Part shown: in pieces, positions 8,470-14,676 of the stretch
How positions within the stretch are numbered: position 1 is the first letter of the stretch
Layout: each line of letters opens with the position of its first letter
Source: a virus
Virus record (IMG/VR): IMGVR_UViG_3300025168_000358
Location: 1 to 32,171 of that record
Length of the DNA: 32,171 nt
Strand: one strand, 5' to 3'
Program-made: the position numbers and the translations under genes
Notes under the pieces: model-generated
What the model was told of the DNA's origin: nothing
The model's input: only the letters and a program-made list of their open reading frames with translations
Database searches by the model: none

Positions 8470-8741
8470 AAGTAATCTCCTACTCCTAATTGAAATAACC
8501 CATTAGATATTGCCTCTATTTGACGTTCGTCGTGCTCTAGACCAGTATTATAAAAAATCGCGTGTAATACCTCGTGTATAAGCGTTTCTTCTATTCTAGA
8601 TGGTGCTATGTCTTCATTTATTAATATAACATTCTCTTTTACTAAGTGTCTACCGTATAATTCTTTGTTTTTATCCTCATGCTCTAACTTCGACGTTAAA
8701 ATTTCGTAAGGATGTCCTCCTATGGTTAATCTTTTCTTCAA
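8445..8741 (-). CDS. Small zinc metallopeptidase (HExxH)
   Basis: A 98-residue protein with HEVLH at residues 56-60 and a downstream Glu76 (QIEAISNGL) in position to be the third zinc ligand, as in gluzincin-like and ImmA/SprT-like peptidases. No signal peptide is present. It starts at TTG 8741 behind GGGAGG. It is the first gene of the leftward unit, directly below the promoter at 8802-8831. The substrate is unknown; similar small phage peptidases are common and uncharacterised. Confidence 0.7.
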   Translation of the reverse strand: MKKRLTIGGHPYEILTSKLEHEDKNKELYGRHLVKENVILINEDIAPSRIEETLIHEVLHAIFYNTGLEHDERQIEAISNGLFQLGVGDYLWKKSQKK

Positions 8742-8801
8742 ATTGCCCTCCCTATGGCTAATGTGTACATTAAATTAAGTATATTAATCATTTGTGTATG
8801 C

Positions 8802-8831
8802 AATATACATCAATATTAATACATTAGTCAA
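8802..8831 (-). promoter_or_regulatory. Sigma70-like promoter for the leftward late unit
   Basis: On the minus strand, TTGACT (8831-8826) and TATATT (8807-8802) are 18 bases apart. Transcription would start near 8795 and read the metallopeptidase through the capsid genes. The same TTGACT-N18-TATATT arrangement occurs at 16239-16268. Confidence 0.6.
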
Positions 8832-8883
8832 GAATTAAATTCAAGTAGTAATTAATATATCTTTAAGAAAAAGAAAATAACTA

Positions 8884-8916
8884 TTGACAAAGGTAATATG
8901 ATTTTTGTACTATAAT
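8884..8916 (+). promoter_or_regulatory. Sigma70-like rightward promoter
   Basis: TTGACA (8884-8889) and TACTAT (8908-8913) are 18 bases apart; TATAAT at 8911-8916 is the alternative -10 with a 21-base spacer. The 15 bases AAAATAACTATTGAC (8874-8888) recur exactly at the promoter 14632-14646. It diverges from the leftward promoter about 50 bases away. The next plus-strand gene starts about 400 bases downstream, so a long leader or a non-coding RNA would be made. Confidence 0.55.
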
Positions 8917-8980
8917 ACTCGGTGCTCAACACATAAATAGAGTTTATTAAATCTATTTTTAAAATAATACTCGATACTCA
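8912..8980 (+). repeat. Direct repeat over the rightward promoter start
   Basis: ATAATACTCGGTGCTCA (8912-8928) and ATAATACTCGATACTCA (8964-8980) match at 15 of 17 positions, with starts 52 bases apart. The first copy covers the -10 region of the promoter at 8884. It may be a pair of operators or a duplicated initiation region; the binding factor is unknown. Confidence 0.5.
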
Positions 8981-9323
8981 GAGACCCTCCTTTCTAAAAA
9001 ATATCCTCAAAAAAATATTAAACCCCGAAATTTTTCTATTTTAGGGCTATAACCCCCCAAAACCCAACCATATTCAAAATATCGCATAATTTTGTGTGCG
9101 TGTCTTATCTCCACAAACGGGGCCGGGCCTCTTTCTGGTTAGGAATTGGGAATTATGGTTGAAAATTGGGATTCCAGACCATAAGGGGTTGTAAAACCGA
9201 CTGACTGGTCGGATTCGGTGTAACTCTAACAATAACAATAGATACAGCGACGTAAATAGTTGCCCACCCTCACACAATCTATGACTATATTATAGTATGA
9301 TAACAATAAACAAAGGACATACA
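8981..9323. other. Non-coding stretch with GC-rich block and hairpins
   Basis: No convincing gene is present. A minus-strand frame at 9074-9277 lacks a binding site and looks like chance. A GC-rich block (GGGGCCGGGCCTC, about 9119-9131) stands out from AT-rich surroundings. Two potential RNA hairpins follow: TTATGGT (9153-9159) with ACCATAA (9178-9184), and CCGAC with GTCGG around 9197-9212. AATTGGGA occurs twice nearby. This may be the untranslated leader of the small gene at 9324, a regulatory RNA, or a replication or packaging site; the sequence does not decide. Confidence 0.35.
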
Positions 9324-9482
9324 ATGACTAAGAAATACAAAGCAAATAGTTTCATATTCCCGTGCTACCAACCGGTGGATAGAGCCTTCTATAAATGGCG
9401 TAAGAAGTACGACAACAAACCTATTGTCTTTACAATGATAGAGCATAGGTTAAGCGTAGGTATATGGGAGGATATCAAGTAA
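9324..9482 (+). CDS. Small basic protein, unknown
   Basis: A 52-residue protein starting MTKKYKANSFIFPC. I chose the ATG at 9324, because AAAGGA lies five to six bases upstream; the longer frame from 9297 adds nine residues but has no binding site. It is rich in Lys, Tyr and Trp and ends RLSVGIWEDIK. It is the first plus-strand gene after the divergent promoters, so it may be expressed early. No family is recognised. Confidence 0.5.
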   Translation: MTKKYKANSFIFPCYQPVDRAFYKWRKKYDNKPIVFTMIEHRLSVGIWEDIK

Positions 9483-9496
9483 TACCAAAAACCAAA

Positions 9497-9537
9497 GTAG
9501 GTCGCACCCTACCCTCAAATCAAGGATAGCGGCCTAC
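9497..9537 (+). other. Stable stem-loop after the small gene
   Basis: GTAGGTCGC (9497-9505) pairs with GCGGCCTAC (9529-9537): nine pairs, one of them G-U. The 23-base loop can form a further imperfect stem of five pairs (TACCCT with AGGATA). It begins 14 bases past the stop of the small gene. No T-run follows directly, so it is either a processing or stability element, or part of a non-coding RNA, rather than a textbook terminator. Confidence 0.5.
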
Positions 9538-9851
9538 ATAATTAATATATACTCTATATATATATCTATATATTACTAGCTGAATGACTCTTCTCTCTTT
9601 TTTTTTATTTGCTAGACTGAGGGCAGAATTTCAAAAAAGTGGATTTTGGAAAGTAGAGACCTATAAGCGACGGAAGGGAATATAGAGGGTACAAATACTT
9701 AGAGATGGTTCAATTATACATAATATATATTATGCGTAAATCCCCTATTCAATTATACATAATCTTTATTATGCGTACTTTGTGATAAATCTAAAACATA
9801 AAATAGCTGAATCATCTTGTCGGCTTGTGTTCGCTAGACGGAAGATATAAA
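9538..9851 (+). repeat. Non-coding region with imperfect TAGCTGAAT/GCTAGAC repeat pair
   Basis: No gene is seen. Two related elements lie 227 bases apart: TAGCTGAAT (9577-9585) with GCTAGAC (9611-9617), and TAGCTGAAT (9804-9812) with GCTAGAC (9833-9839). In both, TAGC can pair with GCTA to close a loop. The first follows a run of TATA and encloses a long T-run. The second is followed by GACGGAAG, an octamer also present at 9669, 10593 and 11507. GCTAGA-type sequences recur at 10453 and 14598, also in non-coding DNA. Confidence 0.4.
9709..9777. repeat. Tandem operator-like palindromic repeat
   Basis: Two 30-base copies (9709-9738 and 9748-9777) match at 28 of 30 positions and are 39 bases apart. 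The core of the first is a perfect 16-base palindrome, CATAATATATATTATG. In the second, CATAAT and ATTATG flank a four-base spacer. The TTCAATTATA lead-in and GCGTA tail are also kept. Paired dyads in a non-coding region between divergent units are typical of repressor operators, though they could be replication iterons. Confidence 0.6.
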
Positions 9852-9886
9852 GAAAAACGGCGACCATAATAAAATGAATCGCCGTC
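9852..9886 (-). terminator. Rho-independent terminator of the isolated leftward gene
   Basis: Read on the minus strand, ACGGCGA (9885-9879) pairs with TCGCCGT (9863-9857): seven perfect pairs with a 15-base loop. A T-run (9856-9852) follows directly. It lies 25 bases after the stop of the gene at 9911-10306. Confidence 0.75.
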
Positions 9887-9910
9887 TTGTGAGGTAGGTA
9901 TAATGAAATG

Positions 9911-10306
9911 TTATTTCATAGGCTTGTCCATATCTACTAGTTCACAAACAAGTTTTAATTGTGGCTGTGCTTCATATTCTATTGTCTCCCCTCTTTTTCT
10001 TTTTGGTAATGTTACACCATTAGTAATAAGTAATAAATTAAAGTCTAAGACACTTGTATGAACATCACCTAAAAACTGCTTATAAGTTTCGTCCATATTT
10101 GATAGTCTTATTATATGCGTGTCAATCTTACTTCCTTTAATCATATGCGTTTTCTTATAGTTTTCCTTCATATCCTCAACAATAGCTTCTGACAACTTGT
10201 GCTTCTTCCCCATTGTGTCAAATTCTGATAATGATGAATCATAAGACTCTCTACTAACTTTTACTACTTCTACTACTACGTCTACTGCTTTTTCTTTTGT
10301 AGCCAT
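9911..10306 (-). CDS. Isolated leftward gene, unknown; possible regulator
   Basis: A 131-residue protein with its own promoter (10347-10374) and terminator (9852-9886). I start it at ATG 10306 (MATKEKAVDVVVEV), which has GGAG upstream. The longer frame to 10357 would overlap the promoter -10 and has no binding site. The first half is charged and helical; the second ends with a beta-rich segment that includes PKRKRGETIEYEAQP. No helix-turn-helix is obvious. Being a lone opposite-strand gene between early units and next to paired palindromes is the position of a repressor or immunity gene, but this is context only. Confidence 0.7.
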   Translation of the reverse strand: MATKEKAVDVVVEVVKVSRESYDSSLSEFDTMGKKHKLSEAIVEDMKENYKKTHMIKGSKIDTHIIRLSNMDETYKQFLGDVHTSVLDFNLLLITNGVTLPKRKRGETIEYEAQPQLKLVCELVDMDKPMK

Positions 10307-10346
10307 TTTAACGACTCCTTTATTTTTATTAATTAACATAATAAAC

Positions 10347-10374
10347 AATATAGCCATAAATCACGTCTTGTCAA
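10347..10374 (-). promoter_or_regulatory. Promoter of the isolated leftward gene
   Basis: TTGACA (10374-10369) and TATATT (10352-10347) on the minus strand are separated by 16 bases. Initiation near 10340 leaves a 30-base leader with GGAG before the ATG at 10306. Confidence 0.65.
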
Positions 10375-10526
10375 ACACTTTCAAGGGATATCTTCAAGCG
10401 ACAACGACACCATTGTAGTCTAAAGCATAACCACGCAAAGGGGGATTACTGGCTAGATAAAGCTTTATATATATATATAGGATAAAATAAGATACACATT
10501 AGAGGACACACCACAAAACAAACATA
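10375..10526. other. Divergent intergenic region
   Basis: No gene is seen between the two divergent promoters. TAAAGC (10421-10426) can pair with GCTTTA (10462-10467) around a 35-base interior that holds a GGGGG run and GGCTAGATA. A TATA run of about 14 bases follows. This may be a regulator-binding region for both promoters. Confidence 0.35.
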
Positions 10527-10555
10527 TTGATATTTATATAGATATTGCTTAAAAT
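10527..10555 (+). promoter_or_regulatory. Promoter of the early unit at 10608
   Basis: TTGATA (10527-10532), a 17-base spacer and TAAAAT (10550-10555) are present. The leader of about 46 bases contains a small AGCC/GGCT hairpin and GACGGAAG (10593-10600), whose GGAAG serves as the ribosome binding site for the ATG at 10608. Confidence 0.55.
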
Positions 10556-10607
10556 AAAAAGCCGTAAAAGGCTCTAAGATAAACACATAAACGACGGAAG
10601 TTAAACA

Positions 10608-11069
10608 ATGTCAGAAACAACATATAAAAAGCATTCTAAATGTCCGACGTGTACACAATGGGTAACTAAAGAAGTAGTAATTAAGTCGTTACCTAAGAGC
10701 GTGCAGGTATTATGCGTTCCAGACGATAATGATGATTCCACGTGGTCAGTTACTTTGACAGACTACAGAAATGATGAGACATCAGAATTTGTTGCGACGG
10801 ATATGAAGGACGTAAGATGGTTTATAGAAAATGTCGCAATTAAGCTACATAGACCAGACCATAGATTTAGTGTCGTATTCCCTACTAGTAGATATGATAG
10901 ACATAGTCGCATATCAAAGATAGAATTTAATGAGTGGGCAGACGAAAATTTAAAAGAACGTAAGAACAGAACAGACTGGTATAGTAAGTTAGTCAGTAAA
11001 GCAACTAAAGACGCAGTTCGTGGCTCTAACGTAAGTAACAGACTTGGATATAACGAGGACGTAGAGTAA
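10608..11069 (+). CDS. Unknown early protein with an N-terminal CxxC
   Basis: A 153-residue protein. CPTC at residues 12-15 is the only Cys pair near the start, so a full zinc finger would need dimerisation. The middle (about 50-110) alternates beta strands and helices, and the C-terminus is basic and polar. No family is recognised. It is first in the unit led by the promoter at 10527, followed by another unknown gene 29 bases later. Codon use favours GAC and GTC, as in its neighbours. Confidence 0.65.
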   Translation: MSETTYKKHSKCPTCTQWVTKEVVIKSLPKSVQVLCVPDDNDDSTWSVTLTDYRNDETSEFVATDMKDVRWFIENVAIKLHRPDHRFSVVFPTSRYDRHSRISKIEFNEWADENLKERKNRTDWYSKLVSKATKDAVRGSNVSNRLGYNEDVE

Positions 11070-11098
11070 ATCTATGTCGCAACACAGGAGAGACGCAA

Positions 11099-11356
11099 AT
11101 GTCAGATTACGACAAGCACAATAAAATAATCTCGCTAGATAGAGAGTTCGACGTTATTAGAAATAAGATTATAGGGCTACGTTCAGACGTAAGAATATTC
11201 TATAATAACAATAATATAGCAACGTCAAAGACTTCAGAATTTAGTCAAAGATTAGATAAAGTAATAGAACTTGTTTTAGACGCAGAAAGCGTGTATAAGA
11301 AACAAGTAAGAGAAACACGACAATTAATACAAGAAGTCGTAAATATAACTAAGTAG
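11099..11356 (+). CDS. Small helical protein, unknown
   Basis: An 85-residue, charged, probably all-helical protein (heptad-like Leu, Ile and Val spacing in 'EFSQRLDKVIELVLDAES'). It has no Cys. AGGAG lies at the right distance before the ATG at 11099. A coiled-coil adaptor or regulator is possible. No function can be assigned. Confidence 0.6.
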   Translation: MSDYDKHNKIISLDREFDVIRNKIIGLRSDVRIFYNNNNIATSKTSEFSQRLDKVIELVLDAESVYKKQVRETRQLIQEVVNITK

Positions 11357-11359
11357 ACA

Positions 11360-11545
11360 ATGTATAAACAAGACACATTTCATATGCCGACGTTTTTAGC
11401 AGAAACAAACTGCACCTTTTCGTCGGCGTCTTGTTTGGTCGTACTTAAACAAAGTAAAAATTTAAGATTTTGCGAAAGCAGAAATAGTTTCGTCGCTCGG
11501 TCGAACGACGGAAGTACATTAATACAAAAGAAAGGAAATTAGACT
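11360..11545 (+). ncRNA. Structured leader upstream of the glutamine amidotransferase
   Basis: The 186 bases between two genes fold extensively. GCCGACG (11386-11392) pairs with CGTCGGC (11421-11427), enclosing GCAG/CTGC (11399-11402 with 11410-11413). TTGTTT pairs with AAACAA (11431-11436 with 11447-11452). A TGC-GAAA-GCA hairpin is near 11471-11480. TTTCGTCG (11488-11495) pairs with CGACGGAA (11506-11513). CGTCG at 11421 could instead pair with CGACG at 11506, so the folds are mutually exclusive. GACGGAAGTA (11507-11516) matches, from memory, the conserved core of glutamine riboswitches (glnA/downstream-peptide motifs). A 60-codon frame (11360-11542) spans the region but lacks a binding site and protein-like composition. 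Confidence 0.5.
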
Positions 11546-12634
11546 ATGTGTGGAATATATGGAATAGCCAAATCTCCGACACCTTATACTGCAAGTCAGT
11601 ATAAAGATGTTAGACGCATTCTGAGAGATATTGCAATAGACTCTGAGTCTAGAGGCAGTCACTCGTCTGGAATAGCATCAGTCGGAAATGGAACTACAAT
11701 ACATAAATCCCTACTTGAGTCTTCAAAGTTTGTAGACACTAAACAATATAGTTCTGTCGTTAAATCGTTAAAGACAGATACTAATATTGTATTAGGACAT
11801 ACAAGGTTTGCGACACAAGGTGCAATTACCGTCAAGAATGCTCACCCATTTAAGGTTGGCAACGTCGTCGGAGCACACAATGGTTGCGTCTATAACGTAG
11901 AACAAATGGAAAAGAAACTAGACAAAGTTTGTCCAGTAGATAGCCAGTTGATTTTTAAGTCTATAGACAGGTCAAATACATTAGAAGAAGCCGTCGAACA
12001 TTTCGATAGCGACTTTGCTTTGTGTTTCGTCAAAGACAACTATAATGTCTTACATCTATGTAGAGAGACAAACAGACCTCTACACGTCGCATATGTTCCT
12101 GAACTTAAAACCCTATTCTTTGCGTCTGAAAATGACTTCTTAGAAGATTCATTATGGATTAACGGGGAATACGAACCTAAAGTCTATCAATTAAATAAAA
12201 ATACATTGTATAGCTTTGACGTAAATAAGTTTGAGGATACAGCAAATGCAACTAAGACGGAGTTTAAGTATGAAAGCAGGGTTTACACTTATAATGTAAA
12301 TAAATATCCAGTTAAACATACTATAACGACTGCCAATATTGATAATACATACCTTGATAACGACGCTATTTTAGCAGACTTTTCAGGAATGGAATTTGAT
12401 GATGATGGTTTGCCGTCTAAAGAGTGGTACGAAAGAGAACAAGAAGAGCTTTCGTCTATATATGGTGGCTACGCTTGTAACTGGTATTTTGACGACGTTG
12501 AAATGTCTTGGTACTATTTAACAGACGACAATAGACATATGTCTGAAGATGAAATGGCGAACGACTTTTTTCAAAGTCCACACGCACCAGACTCAGAAGA
12601 CATAATACTAAAAGATAACGAGGACGTAGTGTGA
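11546..12634 (+). CDS. Class-II glutamine amidotransferase domain protein
   Basis: A 362-residue protein. The Met is followed at once by Cys2 (MCGIYGIA), the N-terminal nucleophile of Ntn-type amidotransferases that release ammonia from glutamine. Other family motifs follow in order: ESRGSHSSGIA (34-44), GHTRFATQG (84-92), NAHPF (98-102), AHNGCVYN (110-117, Asn112 and Gly113 for the oxyanion hole) and DSQLIF (132-137). The last 130 residues are acidic, without a sugar-isomerase or synthetase domain, so it must pass ammonia to, or act beside, another protein. It overlaps the amidoligase gene by four bases (GTGA), which implies coupled translation and a joint role. The ribosome binding site is AAAGGA. 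Confidence 0.9.
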   Translation: MCGIYGIAKSPTPYTASQYKDVRRILRDIAIDSESRGSHSSGIASVGNGTTIHKSLLESSKFVDTKQYSSVVKSLKTDTNIVLGHTRFATQGAITVKNAHPFKVGNVVGAHNGCVYNVEQMEKKLDKVCPVDSQLIFKSIDRSNTLEEAVEHFDSDFALCFVKDNYNVLHLCRETNRPLHVAYVPELKTLFFASENDFLEDSLWINGEYEPKVYQLNKNTLYSFDVNKFEDTANATKTEFKYESRVYTYNVNKYPVKHTITTANIDNTYLDNDAILADFSGMEFDDDGLPSKEWYEREQEELSSIYGGYACNWYFDDVEMSWYYLTDDNRHMSEDEMANDFFQSPHAPDSEDIILKDNEDVV

Positions 12635-14487
12635 CTAGGGTAACAATAAGAACTATAGACAATCACGAGGTAGAAAGAGATGAAATACTCTACGACTCTT
12701 GTGGTGGTTGTAGTATGGAAATTACTCCAGACGTCGAATCAGTAGAGAATCAACAAGGGGATACATATTGTAATGGTTGTTACGACGATTATTACTTTAT
12801 TTGTCGCCATTGTGAAGAAGAGTCGCATATGGACGACGTAACTACTATACACAGCGAAGACATCTGTGTTTCGTGTAGAGACAGTTATTACGACACTTGT
12901 CCAGAATGTGACGACTGGTGCTTTGTAGACGATATGCATTATTCGGATAACACAGACTGCGACGTATGTGAGTCTTGTTACGACTATAATGAAGAAAGCG
13001 ACTACAATTCTTCAGACTCTGTGTCTTGGAGTGTAATGAATAATGATTACGTAGCAACAAATACAGACTTCGAGAATCCTAAAGACTCTGGTTATAATAT
13101 GACAGAGACTGGAAACGTAAGGAAGAATATGTTTGATGTGACTTACTCTGAAAGAACAGACTTTAAAGATTCTTTTAGTATGATTAAGTCTAGACGATAT
13201 CAAGGAGTTGAAATAGAATTTAATACTTTCAACGACGTTGATAGAGGCGAATTATTTCAATACTTACACGGAGATATACTTATGTCTAGAACTAATAGGT
13301 TTAGACGAAGCGATTGGTCAGACTATATGAAAAGAATGCTTAACGTAGTTTACGACGGCTCTGTTACTGGTGGAGAACACTCGTACGGGTCGGAAGTTGT
13401 TATGTTCCCTCGCAGGGGTGACGTCTTAATAAAAGACATAGACGTTATAAATAAAGCAATTAAGAAAATGGACGGATACATTAGCCATAAGTGTGGCTAC
13501 CATTTACATATAGACGTAAGAGATTACGACTGGTATCATTTTGCAGTCTTAATAGCTATGACTAAGTTAGTAGAGCCTCATATATTTCGTTGGATGCCGT
13601 CTAGCCGTAGAACGTCTAGGTGGTGTCAACCAGTTACTCAAAACTGGTCTGAGTTTTCAGACATTGGAAGTAGAGAATCTCTAGTCGATTTCTATTACGA
13701 CGGAGACAATTATAGAGACGAAAAATATCACGACAAAAGATATTCAGGTCTTAACTTGCACTCTCACTTTCAAGGTAGACAAGGCGTAGAAATGCGATAT
13801 CATTCTGGTACTTTAAATACCGACAAGATGAAGCATTGGTCTATACTTTGGAGTCAGATTGTAGACAAGTCTTATGAAATAGGTAATGAACTACACGATA
13901 AATATGCTGTATATGGAAGCGACGGAACAGATGATTGGTTTGCAAATACTCCATTCATTAAGTCGTTACAAAACGTAGTCTCAGATGAACTAAAGACCGA
14001 TATATTAAATATAATATCAGTCAATGGAACAAAGAGAGATAGAGTCAACGACATTAAACTAAAACTATCTAGAGATATAAGACGTGAGTTAGGTATAGAC
14101 ATAGAACAGAATCTTCCATATATGGAACTTGACTTAGACAGACTATCTTCATTAGTCGGGATACGTAGTCCTATGGGAATTTACAATAGTCCTACAATGA
14201 CTATGGACAATATGTTCAAAGTCTTTGACTTGCCTAATACGACTAGAGAGTTTTACAGAAATTGGTGTAAGACTAGAGAAAGTTCTTCTTCTTATGACCC
14301 TAACCACGTAGAAAAATGCTACGGCAAGACTACGAGGTTTGTAGAATATCATAAGTTCAGTAACGACTTTAGTACGAAGTCTATGATAGAACATAGACTG
14401 CCTAGAGTAAATAGTCTAAGTAGTATATATCAAGACCTTAGATATAGACTAGAGCCTAGACTTATAAGTGAGTATATTAATGTCTAA
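12631..14487 (+). CDS. Zinc-cluster amidoligase (putative COOH-NH2 ligase)
   Basis: A 618-residue protein starting at GTG. Residues 1-120 carry 14 Cys, including CxxC pairs at 24/27, 47/50, 58/61, 79/82, 90/93 and 110/113, consistent with three LIM- or ribbon-like zinc modules. From about 190 the sequence shows the signature of phage amidoligases (Amidoligase_2, a glutamine-synthetase-like fold): GVEIEFN (192-198), YDGSV with SEVV (241-257), CGYHLHIDVRD (288-298), and VEMRYHSGTLN (386-396). The Glu and His residues would bind Mg-ATP. The family is predicted to join a carboxyl to an amine by an acyl-phosphate; substrate unknown. The remaining 200 residues are helical and probably specific to this protein. 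It is coupled to the amidotransferase. Confidence 0.8.
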   Translation: MTRVTIRTIDNHEVERDEILYDSCGGCSMEITPDVESVENQQGDTYCNGCYDDYYFICRHCEEESHMDDVTTIHSEDICVSCRDSYYDTCPECDDWCFVDDMHYSDNTDCDVCESCYDYNEESDYNSSDSVSWSVMNNDYVATNTDFENPKDSGYNMTETGNVRKNMFDVTYSERTDFKDSFSMIKSRRYQGVEIEFNTFNDVDRGELFQYLHGDILMSRTNRFRRSDWSDYMKRMLNVVYDGSVTGGEHSYGSEVVMFPRRGDVLIKDIDVINKAIKKMDGYISHKCGYHLHIDVRDYDWYHFAVLIAMTKLVEPHIFRWMPSSRRTSRWCQPVTQNWSEFSDIGSRESLVDFYYDGDNYRDEKYHDKRYSGLNLHSHFQGRQGVEMRYHSGTLNTDKMKHWSILWSQIVDKSYEIGNELHDKYAVYGSDGTDDWFANTPFIKSLQNVVSDELKTDILNIISVNGTKRDRVNDIKLKLSRDIRRELGIDIEQNLPYMELDLDRLSSLVGIRSPMGIYNSPTMTMDNMFKVFDLPNTTREFYRNWCKTRESSSSYDPNHVEKCYGKTTRFVEYHKFSNDFSTKSMIEHRLPRVNSLSSIYQDLRYRLEPRLISEYINV

Positions 14488-14497
14488 TAGTATGAAA

Positions 14498-14585
14498 GAA
14501 CGTAGGCTATACGCCACTAGTCTACGTTCAACTACTACGACGCGATTATTAAAAGTCCACCTGTGATAGCGTTCTACTTTTTTTT
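14498..14585 (+). terminator. Probable terminator region after the amidoligase
   Basis: GAACGTAG (14498-14505) pairs perfectly with CTACGTTC (14522-14529). A second fold pairs GAAC and GCTAT (14506-14510) with ATAGC (14566-14570) and GTTC, which ends just before a run of eight T (14578-14585). The two folds exclude each other. The T-run and position between two transcription units argue for termination, although the pairing next to the T-run is broken by a bulge. Confidence 0.5.
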
Positions 14586-14641
14586 ATATATATATATACT
14601 AGCTAGATAGCTAGAGATAGAAAAAAAATATAAAATAACTA

Positions 14642-14670
14642 TTGACTATTAAATTTATTATAACTATTAT
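14642..14670 (+). promoter_or_regulatory. Strong sigma70-like promoter for the 14838 operon
   Basis: TTGACT (14642-14647) and TATTAT (14665-14670) are exactly 17 bases apart. The 15 bases AAAATAACTATTGAC (14632-14646) are shared with the promoter at 8874-8888. The expected start is near 14677, at the beginning of the structured leader. Confidence 0.75.
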
Positions 14671-14676
14671 AGAAAC

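Noticed and set aside
9110-9215. Possible tRNA around the GC-rich block
   Set aside because: No acceptor stem and no GGTTCRANYCC T-arm on either strand; the hairpins do not form a cloverleaf.
9074-9277. A 67-codon minus-strand frame
   Set aside because: No Shine-Dalgarno, atypical composition with Cys/Leu stretches, and hairpins in the same DNA.
9538-9620. T-run and TATA stretches as a CRISPR-like or simple-repeat array
   Set aside because: No regularly spaced identical repeats with unique spacers; this is AT-rich promoter or terminator-like DNA.
11360-11542. A 60-codon frame before the amidotransferase
   Set aside because: No binding site, protein composition unlike the neighbours, and it runs through several perfect hairpins; recorded as a leader RNA instead.
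12739-13203. Several minus-strand frames inside the amidoligase gene
   Set aside because: Shadows of the Cys- and Asp-rich coding sequence; none has a binding site.
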